Shown: positions 32,417 to 41,810 of the stretch, in pieces
How positions within the stretch are numbered: position 1 is the stretch's first letter
Layout: each line of letters starts with the position of its first letter
Source of the DNA: Variovorax paradoxus
GTDB taxonomy: Bacteria; Pseudomonadota; Gammaproteobacteria; Burkholderiales; Burkholderiaceae_C
Direction of reading: 5' to 3'
DNA: 64,000 nucleotides
Assembly: GCA_016806145.1 (NCBI GenBank)
Contig: CP063167.1
Location: 2,166,501 to 2,230,500 of the forward strand
Position numbers and translations under genes: made by a program
The notes under the pieces: model-generated
Database searches by the model: none
What the model saw: only the letters and a program-made list of their open reading frames with translations
What the model was told of the DNA's origin: nothing

Positions 32417-33454
32417 ATGTACATGCCGCCCCACAGCAAGCTGCGGCTCGATCCGCGGGACGAATACAACCACGTGCCCGAGGCCGTGTCCAACTACAAC
32501 GAGAGCGCCTACTTCAACGCCTTCGACAGCGCGCGCGGCATCGGTGCCTGGATGCGCCTGGGCAACCGGCCGCACGAGGGGCATGCCGAGCTCAGCTGCT
32601 GCGTCTACCTGCCCGACGGCCGCGTGGGCTTCATGCACCAGCGCCCGAAGATCGCGCACAACGAGGCCCTGGACGCGGGCGGCATGCGCTTCGAGGTGAT
32701 CGAGCCTTTCAGGCACCTGCGCGTGCACTACGAGGGCGAGCTGCTGCTGATGGACGACCCGCATGCGATGGCCGACCCGGGCAGCGCCTTCAAGCGCTAT
32801 CCCAAGCGGCCCGCCTCGATCGCGCTCGACTTCCGCGGCGTCTCGCCGATGCACGGCGGCGAGATCGTCGCGCTCGACGGCAGCCCGATCGTGCTGGACC
32901 CCGAGCATGCGGTGTACCGTGGCCACATCGAGCAGAACATGGCGGTGGCCGGCCACATCGCGGTGGACGGCCTGCGCTTCGACATCGCCGGGCACGGCTA
33001 CCGCGACAAGTCCTGGGGCCCGCGCCACTGGCACAGCTTCTACTGGTACAAGTGGCTGCCCGTGACCTTCGGCGACGACTTCGGCGTGCTGCTGTCGATC
33101 AAGGGCCGCAAGGGACAGCCGAACCACGTGAGCGGCAACGTGCTGCGCGACGGCCGCTACGAGCCGGTGGTCGACGGGCGCATCGAGACCGACTACGACG
33201 CGCAGCACTATCCGCGCGCCTTCACCGCGCAGGTTCGCACGGCCGAGCGCAGCTACACCCTGACCGGGAAGGTCGGCGCGCTGGTGCCGCTGCGGCATCG
33301 CCGCGTGGCAGGCGGCGCCGGTGACTACACGCGCATCACCGAGGGCATCACCGAGTACCGCTGCGAAGGGCGTGGCGCGCTGGGCATGTCGGAGTACTGC
33401 GACGTGATGGTGGACGGCGTGCCGATCTCGGTGCGCGAGACGGAGGCGCGATGA
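32417..33454 (+). CDS. Lipocalin-like hypothetical protein (DUF7064/CrtC-like)
   Basis: 345 residues. Not confidently named. It is rich in beta strands and carries HGYRDKSWGPRHW, a motif seen in DUF7064-type proteins related to carotenoid hydratase (CrtC/AttH) lipocalin folds, plus repeated aromatic motifs (FYWYKWLPV). No signal peptide. CrtC-type proteins hydrate C=C bonds of large hydrophobic substrates, so a hydratase or carrier role for a bulky terpenoid-like acid is a guess. The stop overlaps the next ATG (ATGA at 33451-33454). Position between an SDR and an enoyl-CoA hydratase ties it to this pathway. Confidence 0.72.
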   Translation: MYMPPHSKLRLDPRDEYNHVPEAVSNYNESAYFNAFDSARGIGAWMRLGNRPHEGHAELSCCVYLPDGRVGFMHQRPKIAHNEALDAGGMRFEVIEPFRHLRVHYEGELLLMDDPHAMADPGSAFKRYPKRPASIALDFRGVSPMHGGEIVALDGSPIVLDPEHAVYRGHIEQNMAVAGHIAVDGLRFDIAGHGYRDKSWGPRHWHSFYWYKWLPVTFGDDFGVLLSIKGRKGQPNHVSGNVLRDGRYEPVVDGRIETDYDAQHYPRAFTAQVRTAERSYTLTGKVGALVPLRHRRVAGGAGDYTRITEGITEYRCEGRGALGMSEYCDVMVDGVPISVRETEAR

Positions 33455-34242
33455 AGACCCTCGACTACCGGCTCGACGACGGCGTGGCGACGCTCACGCT
33501 CAACCGTCCCGAGGCGAAGAACGCGCTCGATCCGACGATGGCCGACGAACTCGGCGAATGTCTCGCCGCGATCCGCGCCGACGAGTCGGTGCGGGTGCTG
33601 GTGCTCGCCGGCGCCGGCGGCGCGTTCTGCGCGGGTGGCGACGTCAAGGCCATGGGGCAGGGCGGGCCGCGCACGCCCGAGCAGCGGCGCGCCGGCATGG
33701 CGCGCTACACGCGCATCTGCACCGAACTGATGGCGCTCGACCGCCCGGTGATCGCCGCCGTCGACGGCGTGGCCTACGGCGCCGGCTTCAGCCTGGCGCT
33801 GATGTGCGACATCGTGCTGCTTTCTGAACGCGCGCGCCTGTGCATGGTGTTCCAGCGCATCGGCCTCGTGCCCGACATGGGGGCCTTCTACACGCTGCCG
33901 CGCGTGGTGGGCCTGCAGCGCGCGAAGGAGCTGATCTTCTCGGCGCGCGAGATCGACGCCGCCGAGGCGCTGCGGCTGGGCCTGGCGATGGAGGTCGTGC
34001 CCGCCGAGGCGCTGGCGGCGCGCGCGCAGGTGATTGCGCGCAGCTTCGCGGGCGCTTCGCCGGTGGCGATGAGCATCGCCAAGCGCGCCTTGCAGGCCTC
34101 GCTCGGCAGCGACCTCCAGACGCTGCTGGAGATCGAGTCGTCCGGCCAGGCGCTGGCCTCGAACAGCGACTACGCGAAGGAGGCGGTGCGGCGCTTCGCG
34201 GCGCGCGAGCCCGCGCAGTTCCGCTGGCCGCCTGCCGCGTGA
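33451..34242 (+). CDS. Enoyl-CoA hydratase/isomerase
   Basis: 263 residues of the crotonase fold. N-terminal VATLTLNRPEAKNALD, oxyanion-hole block GAGGAFCAGGDVKAMG, PVIAAVDGVAYGAGFSLALMCD, then RIGLVPDMGAFYTLPR. In this last block the position usually held by the second catalytic Glu is Asp or a nearby residue, so hydratase versus isomerase activity is open. It overlaps the DUF7064-like gene and precedes the MaoC-type hydratase by 47 bases. Two hydratases in one operon suggest two distinct beta-oxidation turns or an isomerase role for this one. Confidence 0.9.
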   Translation: MKTLDYRLDDGVATLTLNRPEAKNALDPTMADELGECLAAIRADESVRVLVLAGAGGAFCAGGDVKAMGQGGPRTPEQRRAGMARYTRICTELMALDRPVIAAVDGVAYGAGFSLALMCDIVLLSERARLCMVFQRIGLVPDMGAFYTLPRVVGLQRAKELIFSAREIDAAEALRLGLAMEVVPAEALAARAQVIARSFAGASPVAMSIAKRALQASLGSDLQTLLEIESSGQALASNSDYAKEAVRRFAAREPAQFRWPPAA

Positions 34243-34289
34243 AGCGCGGCGACCTCGACAGATTTACCGACACGACAAGGCAAGCGACG

Positions 34290-35156
34290 ATGCTCGACTA
34301 TCAGAAGGCCCGCGACTGGCAATCCGGCGAGGTGCGCCACGACTACGCACCGAGGGACACCATGCTCTATGCGCTCGGCCTCGGCCTGGGCGCCGATCCG
34401 CTCGATGAGCGGCAGCTGCGCTTCGTCTACGAGAAGGAGCTCGCGGCGCTGCCGACCATGGCGGCGGTGCTGGCCTCGCCGGGCTTCTGGATGCGCGAGC
34501 GGCGCGAGATCGGTATCGACTTCATGAAGCTGGTGCACGGCGAACAGGCGCTGCGCCTGCATGCGCCGTTGCCGCCATCGGGCACGGTGCTCGGGCGAAC
34601 GCGCGTCACGCGCGTGGTCGACAAGGGCGAGGGCAAGGGCGCGGTGCTGCATGTGGAGAAGGAACTGGCCGATGCCGAAGGCCGGGCGCTCGCCACCGTC
34701 GAGAGCGTGTATTTCCTGCGCGGCGACGGCGGCTTCTCCCAGGCCGATGGGCGCAGCGACGAAGCCGCCGCGCCGGCGCCGGCCACGCCCGAGGGCGCGC
34801 CGGAGCATGTGCTGGACCTGCCCACGCGGCCCGACCAGGCGCTGCTCTACCGGCTCTCGGGCGACCTCAACCCCTTGCATGCCGAACCGGCCTTCGCGGC
34901 CAGGGTGGGCTTCGCGAAACCGATCCTGCATGGCCTCGCGACCTGGGGCATCGCGGGCCGCGGCCTGCTCGAGGCGCATGCCGGCCTCGATCCGGCGCGG
35001 CTGGTGGCGATGCGCGCACGCCTGTCGGCGCCGGTCTATCCGGGCGAGACGATCCGCCTCGAGAGCTGGCGCAACGGCAACGAGGTGGCGTTTCGCGCGC
35101 GCGTGCTCGAGCGCGACCTGCTGGTGCTGACGCACGGCCGCGCCGAGCTGCGATGA
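34290..35156 (+). CDS. MaoC-type 2-enoyl-CoA hydratase (hydratase 2, double hot dog)
   Basis: 288 residues, the size of the double-hot-dog hydratase domain of peroxisomal MFE-2. The catalytic hydratase-2 motif is intact: YRLSGDLNPLHAEPAFAA followed by GFAKPILHGL, containing the Asp/His dyad. The N-terminal half begins YAPRDTMLYALGLGLGADP, also typical. It hydrates trans-2-enoyl-CoA to the (3R)-hydroxy product, often for bulky or branched chains. Preferred ATG 34290; the longer frame runs back through the crotonase gene. The stop overlaps the quinone-reductase remnant by ATGA at 35153. Confidence 0.91.
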   Translation: MLDYQKARDWQSGEVRHDYAPRDTMLYALGLGLGADPLDERQLRFVYEKELAALPTMAAVLASPGFWMRERREIGIDFMKLVHGEQALRLHAPLPPSGTVLGRTRVTRVVDKGEGKGAVLHVEKELADAEGRALATVESVYFLRGDGGFSQADGRSDEAAAPAPATPEGAPEHVLDLPTRPDQALLYRLSGDLNPLHAEPAFAARVGFAKPILHGLATWGIAGRGLLEAHAGLDPARLVAMRARLSAPVYPGETIRLESWRNGNEVAFRARVLERDLLVLTHGRAELR

Positions 35157-35663
35157 AGGCCTGGCGCGTCGAGGCGATCGGCGATCCGGCCGGCCTGCGC
35201 CTCGCCGACGTGCCCACGCCGACACCGGCCGCCGACGAGTACCTCGTGAAGGTCGAGGCGGCGGGCCTCAACTTCCTCGACACCTTGCTGGTCGAGGGCC
35301 GCTACCAGGTACGGCCCGCGCTGCCGTTCACGCCCGGCATGGAGGTGGTCGGCACCGTGGTCGGCGGGCCCGAGGCGGGGCTGCGCGTGGCGGCCGCGAC
35401 GCCATCGGGGCGCCTCGGCCATCGGCGTGCTGTGGGGCGAGGTGCGCAAGCGCGAGCCGGCCCTGGCGAGCCGGCTGGCGCAGGAGATCCGCGACTGGTG
35501 GCGCGAAGGGCGGCTGCGCCCGCTCGAGGCCACGGCTTTCGACTTCGCGCGGCTGCCCGAGGCGCTGGCCGCCCTGGCGCAGCGGCGCACCCGCGGCAAG
35601 GCGATCCTCACGATGTCCCCGATGTCGCCGACGGAACGTGCAGGATCGAGTTCGCTTGCGTAG
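35153..35663 (+). pseudogene. NADPH:quinone oxidoreductase-like gene with internal deletion and frameshift
   Basis: The first 82 codons are a normal MDR/quinone-reductase N-terminus (VEAAGLNFLDTLLVEGRY, LPFTPGMEVVG). At about 35405-35412 the frame breaks and the C-terminal end of the same family continues in another frame (GASAIGVLWGEVRKREPALA to TRGKAILTM). Roughly 160 residues, including the nucleotide-binding Rossmann fold, are missing. It starts by ATGA overlap with the MaoC gene, so it was once an operon member. It is non-functional as an oxidoreductase, and the remaining ORF to 35692 encodes only a fusion of the N-terminus with out-of-frame sequence. Confidence 0.85.
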
Positions 35664-35669
35664 AATCAA

Positions 35670-35680
35670 TGGTTCTACCA
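35670..35680. promoter_or_regulatory. Operator-like palindrome TGGT-TCT-ACCA next to a TAGAAT box
   Basis: Perfect TGGT/ACCA arms, reverse complement of the 22310 site. A TAGAAT -10-like box lies at 35661-35666, though no good -35 was found. The palindrome ends immediately before the AAGGAG ribosome site of the acyl-CoA dehydrogenase, giving this gene separate control. Confidence 0.68.
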
Positions 35681-35691
35681 AAGGAGACATG

Positions 35692-36828
35692 ATGGACTTC
35701 AACCTGCCCGCCGACGCCGAGGAGATGCGCGTCGCCACGCGAGACGCCGTCGACGCGCTGCTCAAGCTCGAACCGCGCTACCACGAGACCGGGGAGGTGC
35801 CCGAGCAGGTCGAGAGCACCCTGCGCGAGATGGGCTTCTACGGCATGGCGATCCCCGAGGCCTACGGCGGCATGCCGGTGGACCACCTCACGAGCGTGGC
35901 GGTGCAGCTCGAGCTCGCGCGGCTGCCGCCGCAGTTCTGGCCCTTCGTGCGCTCGGCCATCGGGCCCGGCGTGCACATCATCGTGGACCACGGCAACGAG
36001 GCCCTCAAGAAGAAGTGGCTGCCCGAGATCGCCTCGGGCCGCTCGCGCAACTGCATCGCGATCACCGAGCCGCACGCGGGCTCCGACGCGGCGCGGATGC
36101 TGACCTCCGCCAGGCGCGAGGGCGACCACTACGTGCTCAACGGCACGAAGACCTTCATCTCGAACGCCAACCACGCGCACTCGATCACCGTGCTGGCCTC
36201 GACCGACCGCGCGGCCGGCAAGCACGGCATCTCGGCCTTCCTGCTCGACACCACCACGCCGGGCTTCGAGGTCGCGCGCACCATGCCGACCATGGGCTGG
36301 ATGGACGACAGCCTCTGCGAGATCACCTTCACCGACTGCCGCATCCCGGTGGAGAACCTGCTGGGCGAGGAGGGCCGCGGCCTCTCGTACGCGATGTCGG
36401 GGCTCAACGAGGGCCGCCTCAACGTGGGCTGCCAGGCACTCGGCCCGGCGCAGATCGCGCTCGACGAGACCATCGAGCATGCGCGCACGCGGGTCACCTT
36501 CGGGCAGGCGCTGGCCGAGCATCAGGCGATCCAGCACATGATCGCCGACATGGCGATGGACCTGCATGCCGCGCGCATGGTGCTGTTCGAGGCCGTGTGG
36601 CGCGCCACGCGCGGCGAGGATGCGCGCATGAAGGCCTCGATGGTGAAAGTGATCTGCACCGAGGCGGCCTGCCGCATCGCCGACAAGGCGCTGCAGATCT
36701 TCGGCGGCTCGGGCTACTGCCGCGGCACCATCGTCGAGCGCGTGTACCGCGACCTGCGGGTGCTGCGCATCTACGAGGGCGCCTCGGAGATCCACCGCAA
36801 CATGATCGCGCGGCAGTTGCTGGCTTGA
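35692..36828 (+). CDS. Acyl-CoA dehydrogenase
   Basis: 378 residues, full ACAD. FAD/substrate blocks CIAITEPHAGSDAARMLTSA, GTKTFISNANHA and MGWMDDSLCEITFTDCRIP; catalytic region LRIYEGASEIHRNMIARQLL with the Glu of the YEG motif. It makes the trans-2-enoyl-CoA with electrons to ETF. Two tandem ATGs stand at 35689 and 35692; the second is preferred because AAGGAG (35681-35686) is then five bases away. It sits behind its own TGGTTCTACCA element, converges on the 36866 operon, and probably works with the 29904 operon. Confidence 0.93.
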   Translation: MDFNLPADAEEMRVATRDAVDALLKLEPRYHETGEVPEQVESTLREMGFYGMAIPEAYGGMPVDHLTSVAVQLELARLPPQFWPFVRSAIGPGVHIIVDHGNEALKKKWLPEIASGRSRNCIAITEPHAGSDAARMLTSARREGDHYVLNGTKTFISNANHAHSITVLASTDRAAGKHGISAFLLDTTTPGFEVARTMPTMGWMDDSLCEITFTDCRIPVENLLGEEGRGLSYAMSGLNEGRLNVGCQALGPAQIALDETIEHARTRVTFGQALAEHQAIQHMIADMAMDLHAARMVLFEAVWRATRGEDARMKASMVKVICTEAACRIADKALQIFGGSGYCRGTIVERVYRDLRVLRIYEGASEIHRNMIARQLLA

Positions 36829-36834
36829 AGCAAG

Positions 36835-36864
36835 GCCGGCGCGGGCGCGATGCCCGCGCCCGGC
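36835..36864. terminator. GC-rich hairpin between convergent acyl-CoA dehydrogenase genes
   Basis: GCCGGCGCGGGC pairs with GCCCGCGCCCGGC across GCGAT with one bulged base. It fills nearly all of the gap between stops at 36828 and 36866, and no clear T-run follows, so it may act in both directions. Confidence 0.5.
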
Positions 36865-36865
36865 T

Positions 36866-38001
<1,136 letters not shown>

Positions 38002-38005
<4 letters not shown>

Positions 38006-38370
38006 GGCGGGGTTTCCTTGGTGATCCAGCGGGGGTTGTTGATGGCCAGCGCCTCGGCCAGCGCGGCGCGCAGGTGCGCCGCGACGCCGGGCGCGTCGGG
38101 GTCGAGCCGGCCGTCGCGCAGCGCATCGGCCAGCGCGAGGGAAGGGGAGGTGGGAGTGGGCGCCTCCTGCAGCAGCGCGAGCAGGCGCTCGTGGGCCGCG
38201 GCATCGTGCGCGCCGCCGAGCCGCAATTCGCGCTCGACGATGCGCAGCACGTTGATCGCGATGCGGGTCTGGAAGCGGTGATAGCCCTCGAGCGAGGGCA
38301 TCAGCTCGTCCTCGAGATAGCGCGCGGTCGCCGCGAGCAGGGTGGGGGCGGACGGTACGCTGTCGGACAT
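38002..38370 (-). CDS. DUF6285/LvaB-like small protein
   Basis: 122 residues, predominantly helical: AATARYLEDELMPSLEGYHR, RIAINVLRIVERELRLG, then a C-terminal EALAINNPRWI. DUF6285 proteins are nearly always encoded beside an aminoglycoside-phosphotransferase-like kinase. In Pseudomonas putida the counterpart LvaB is needed with LvaA for phosphorylation of 4-hydroxyacyl-CoA. Its ATG is 17 bases downstream of the kinase stop and its stop overlaps the dehydrogenase start. No catalytic motif is visible, so a structural or activating role is likely. Confidence 0.82.
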
Positions 38371-38387
38371 GGCCGCGGCTCCTTTCT

Positions 38388-39392
38388 TCAACGATCGACG
38401 AGCTGGAAGAAGTCCCACAGCGGCTCTTCCATGCGCCGGCCCACGGCGCACAGCTCCAGGCTCGCGGACGTGCCGTCGTCGCGGGTGGCGAGGCCGCGGC
38501 GCACGCAGCCGATGGCCCACTTGAGGTTGGAGAAGGCTTCCCAGAAGCGCACGCGCGCGGGATCGACCGGCGCGCCGCCGGCGCGCTCGTAGGCCGCGTA
38601 CAGGTCCTCGCGCGCACCGAAGCCGCCGACCTCGGGCGCGGCGCCGAAGCGCCAGGTCCGCATGCACAGCACGCCGAGGTCCTGCATCGGATCGCCGCGG
38701 CGCGCGATCTCCCAGTCGAGCACGCAGCGGATGCCCTCGGGCCCGACGATCAGGTTGCCGGTGCGGAAGTCCGCATGCACCAGCGCGTCGGCATCGTCCG
38801 CGGGCAGGTGGCGGCGTACCCATTGCAGCGCGAATTCGAGCGCGGGATGACGAAAGCCCGTGGCGTCGAGCAGGCTCGCGTACACCGCGAGTTCCTGCGC
38901 AGGCGAGAGCCGCTGCAAGAAGTCCAGTCCCGTGGTGGGCATGCGATGGATCGTCGCGAGAATCCGCCCGGCCTGCTCCGCCATCGCCGCGCGCGCACCG
39001 GCATGCGCGGGATCGGAGACCAGCTTGCGGCCCAGCGTCTCGCCTTCCACATGCTCGGTGACGTAGCCGCGGCCGAGGCCGTCGTGCAGGTCGAGGATCG
39101 CGCGCACCCTGGGCGCCGGCACGCCGTGGCTGCGCGCGGCGATCATCAGCCGCGCATCGTCGGCGGCATCGAGCTTGGGTGCCGACGATTCCTTTCTTTC
39201 GGGCGCGGCCGCCGGCGCCTGCTGCAGGATCAGCGCGACAGGGCCGTCGGCGGTCGCGAGCTCGAAGGACCAGGTGGTCTTGGTCGCGCCGCCCGTGAGG
39301 CGGCGCAGCGCCTCGACGCGGCCGTGCAGTCCCGCATGACGGCTCAGCGCGGCGGCGAGCCGTTGCGCCATCGCTTCCGTGGCGGGCGCCAT
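38388..39392 (-). CDS. Aminoglycoside-phosphotransferase-fold kinase (LvaA-like, 4-hydroxyacyl-CoA kinase candidate)
   Basis: 334 residues. The kinase fold shows RRLTGGATKTTWSF (nucleotide loop), catalytic loop HADFRTGN and metal Asp in CVLDWEIARRGDPMQDLG. ACAD10/11 and bacterial LvaA carry this domain and phosphorylate the 4-hydroxyl of acyl-CoAs rather than antibiotics. It sits between the DUF6285 gene and an acyl-CoA ligase, one base after the ligase stop, so resistance is unlikely. ATG 39392 is chosen because the longer reading is unrelated sequence inside the ligase gene. Predicted substrate: a 4-hydroxyacyl-CoA made from a gamma-hydroxy acid or lactone. Confidence 0.85.
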   Translation of the reverse strand: MAPATEAMAQRLAAALSRHAGLHGRVEALRRLTGGATKTTWSFELATADGPVALILQQAPAAAPERKESSAPKLDAADDARLMIAARSHGVPAPRVRAILDLHDGLGRGYVTEHVEGETLGRKLVSDPAHAGARAAMAEQAGRILATIHRMPTTGLDFLQRLSPAQELAVYASLLDATGFRHPALEFALQWVRRHLPADDADALVHADFRTGNLIVGPEGIRCVLDWEIARRGDPMQDLGVLCMRTWRFGAAPEVGGFGAREDLYAAYERAGGAPVDPARVRFWEAFSNLKWAIGCVRRGLATRDDGTSASLELCAVGRRMEEPLWDFFQLVDR

Positions 39393-39393
39393 C

Positions 39394-40917
39394 TCAGATC
39401 CTGCGGCCCGCGCCTTGCCAGAACGGATCGCGCAGGCGGCGCTTGAAGATCTTGCCGCTGTCCTCGCGCGGCAGCGCCGCATGGAAGTCGATGCGGCGCG
39501 GTACCTTGTACCTGGCCAGCCGCTCGGCGAGGAAGGCGCGGATCGCTTCCGCGTCGGGCGCGGCGCCGGGCATGCATTCGATGGCCGCGGCCAGCGACTC
39601 GCCCATCTCGTCGTCGGGAATGCCGAACACCGCGCAGTCGCGCACCGCGGGGCATTGCAGCAGCACGGCCTCGATCTCGGCCGGATAGATGTTCACGCCG
39701 GCCGAGATCACCATGTCGGCGCGGCGGTCGCACAGGTACAGGTGGTCGTCCTTGACGTAGCCCACGTCGCCGCAGCTGATCAGCCCGTCGCGCTCGACCT
39801 CGCGGCGCTTCTCGGGATGGTTGTGGTACGTGAAGTCGGCATAGGCCGGCACGCGCACGAAGATCTCGCCGACCTCTCCCGGTGCGACCGGGCGGCCGTC
39901 CTCGCCGTAGAGCGCCATGCGCGCGCCGGGCGTCAGCCGGCCCACGCTGCCGGGAAACTCCAGCCAGTCCTGCGGCGTGCTCAGCGTGGCGGTGCCGACC
40001 TCGGTGCCGCCATAGGTCTCGTACACCACCGGTCCCCACCAGTCCATGAGCGCGCGCTTGGTATCGGGTGCACAGGGCGCGCCGGTGTGGGTGACCCAGC
40101 GCAGCGAGCCCAGGTCGTAGCGGCGGCGCACCGCCTCGGGCAGCTTGAGCATGCGCACGAACATCGTGGGCACCGCCACCATGTGGCTGATGCGGTGGCG
40201 CTCGATCGCTGCGAGCACGGCCTCGGGATCGAACTTCGTCTGCATCGCCAGCACCTCGCAGGCGGGCAGCGCCTGGCGTGCGTAGGCATTGGGCGAGGAG
40301 TGGTACAGCGGCCCCGCGATCAGCGCGCGCACCCCGGGCTGCAGGCCGTACACGCTGCGCAGCAGCTCGACATAGGCGCGCGCCTGCTCGGGCGTGGCGG
40401 CCTCGCGCCGCACGCCCTTGGCGCGGCCGGTGGTGCCCGAGGTGTAGATCATGGTGGCGCGGCTGCGCATCGGCGGACCGTCCCAGGGCGCGAAGCCCGC
40501 GAGCCAGGCGTTCCATTCGAGCGCATCGGCCGGCACCGAGGTGGCTTCGCCGGTCAGCGAGAAGGCGCGCGCCGCCTCGGGCGGCGTCGGCACGGTCACG
40601 ATGAGGGTGTCGGCGGGAATGCGGTGCCGCACCGGTGCGAGCAGGTCGGCATGACCCACGAGCACGCGCGGGCGCACGTCCTCGACGATGTAGAGCACCT
40701 CCTCGGGCTTGCCGTGCCAGTTGATCGGCACGGCGTAGGCGCCGAGCGCGGCCGCGGCCTGCTGCGCCTCGAGGAAGGCGAAGTCGTTGCGCAGCAGCAG
40801 CGCCACCGCGTCGCCCTCGCGCACGCCGAGCGCATCGAGGCCGCGCGCGGCCTGCAGGGCGCGGCGGGTCAGCAGGTCGCGCTCCATGGCGCGTCCGTCG
40901 AGGATCACCTGGCTCAT
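39394..40917 (-). CDS. AMP-forming acyl-CoA synthetase (LvaE-like position)
   Basis: 507 residues. P-loop MIYTSGTTGRAKGV, aromatic/acyl-binding YETYGGTEVG, ribose Asp in ISCGDVGYVKDDHLY, hinge DRRADMVISAGVNIYPAEIE and C-terminal Lys in REDSGKIFKRRLRDP. It activates the acid entering the seven-gene operon and overlaps the upstream hydratase by ATGA (40914-40917). Next to the kinase and DUF6285 genes it takes the place of LvaE in levulinate-type clusters. Substrate unknown. Confidence 0.9.
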   Translation of the reverse strand: MSQVILDGRAMERDLLTRRALQAARGLDALGVREGDAVALLLRNDFAFLEAQQAAAALGAYAVPINWHGKPEEVLYIVEDVRPRVLVGHADLLAPVRHRIPADTLIVTVPTPPEAARAFSLTGEATSVPADALEWNAWLAGFAPWDGPPMRSRATMIYTSGTTGRAKGVRREAATPEQARAYVELLRSVYGLQPGVRALIAGPLYHSSPNAYARQALPACEVLAMQTKFDPEAVLAAIERHRISHMVAVPTMFVRMLKLPEAVRRRYDLGSLRWVTHTGAPCAPDTKRALMDWWGPVVYETYGGTEVGTATLSTPQDWLEFPGSVGRLTPGARMALYGEDGRPVAPGEVGEIFVRVPAYADFTYHNHPEKRREVERDGLISCGDVGYVKDDHLYLCDRRADMVISAGVNIYPAEIEAVLLQCPAVRDCAVFGIPDDEMGESLAAAIECMPGAAPDAEAIRAFLAERLARYKVPRRIDFHAALPREDSGKIFKRRLRDPFWQGAGRRI

Positions 40918-41810
40918 GTCGTCGTGTCTCCGGTGGGGGCGAACGGCGGCTCGGTCCACCAGGGGTAGGGCGCGGGCATGCCGGTGCTGACGGCATCCGG
41001 AAAGCGCGCGGGCCGCTTCTCGCGGAACGAGGCCACGCCCTCGGCGGCGTCGGCCGAAGCACCGCGCGAGCGCAGCGCGGTGCTTTCGAGGCGATGGGCC
41101 TCCATCGGATGCGACGCGCCGAGCATGCGCCACATCAGTTGCCGCGTGAGTGCCACCGACACCGGTGCTGCATGCGTGGCGATCTCCGCGGCCAGCGATT
41201 GCGCGCGTGCCAGCAGCTCGCCGGGTTCGCACAGCTCGCTCACGAGGCCGCCCGCGCGGGCTTCCTCGGCATCGAAGACATGGCCACCCATGCTCCATTC
41301 CAGCGCCTTCGAGATGCCGGCCACGCGCGGCAGGAACCAGCTCGCGCAGGCATCGGGCACGATGCCGCGGCGCGCGAAGACGAAGCCGAAGTGCGCGTCG
41401 CGCGAGGCGATGCGGATGTCCATCGGCAAGAGCATCGAGGCGCCGATGCCGACCGCCGCGCCGTTCACGGCGGCGATCAGCGGCTTGGTGCTCGCGAACA
41501 GGCGCAGCGCGAGCACGCCGCCGCCGTCGCGTCCCGGTTCCTCGCCGGATTCGGCGTCGCGCGCGGCCGCGGCCGGATCGAAAGCCTGCGCGCCTTCCGA
41601 GAGGTCGAAGCCGGCGCAGAAGGCACGGCCCGCGCCGGTGATCACGATGGCGCGCACCGCGTCCTGCGCATCCGCGAGGTCGAGCGCGCGACACAGCTCG
41701 CGGCGCATCGCACGCGTCATCGCGTTCATGCGCTCGGGGCGGTGCAGCGTCAGCGTGAGCACCGGGCCCGACAGGTCCCAGCGCAGGGTCTCGAAAGTGG
41801 AACTGCTCAT
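40914..41810 (-). CDS. Enoyl-CoA hydratase/isomerase
   Basis: 298 residues, crotonase fold: VLTLTLHRPERMNAMTRAM, oxyanion block GAGRAFCAGFDLSEG, PLIAAVNGAAVGIGASMLL and RRGIVPDACASWFLPR. An insert rich in Asp/Glu/Gly (about residues 75-95) follows the oxyanion block. It overlaps both neighbours, the dehydrogenase at 41807 and the ligase at 40917. It would hydrate the enoyl-CoA made by the operon's dehydrogenases, though isomerase activity is possible. Confidence 0.9.
   Translation of the reverse strand: MSSSTFETLRWDLSGPVLTLTLHRPERMNAMTRAMRRELCRALDLADAQDAVRAIVITGAGRAFCAGFDLSEGAQAFDPAAAARDAESGEEPGRDGGGVLALRLFASTKPLIAAVNGAAVGIGASMLLPMDIRIASRDAHFGFVFARRGIVPDACASWFLPRVAGISKALEWSMGGHVFDAEEARAGGLVSELCEPGELLARAQSLAAEIATHAAPVSVALTRQLMWRMLGASHPMEAHRLESTALRSRGASADAAEGVASFREKRPARFPDAVSTGMPAPYPWWTEPPFAPTGDTTT

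Noticed and set aside
38388..39392. Antibiotic resistance by aminoglycoside phosphotransferase
   Set aside because: The operon context with DUF6285, ligase and dehydrogenases points to an acyl-CoA kinase.
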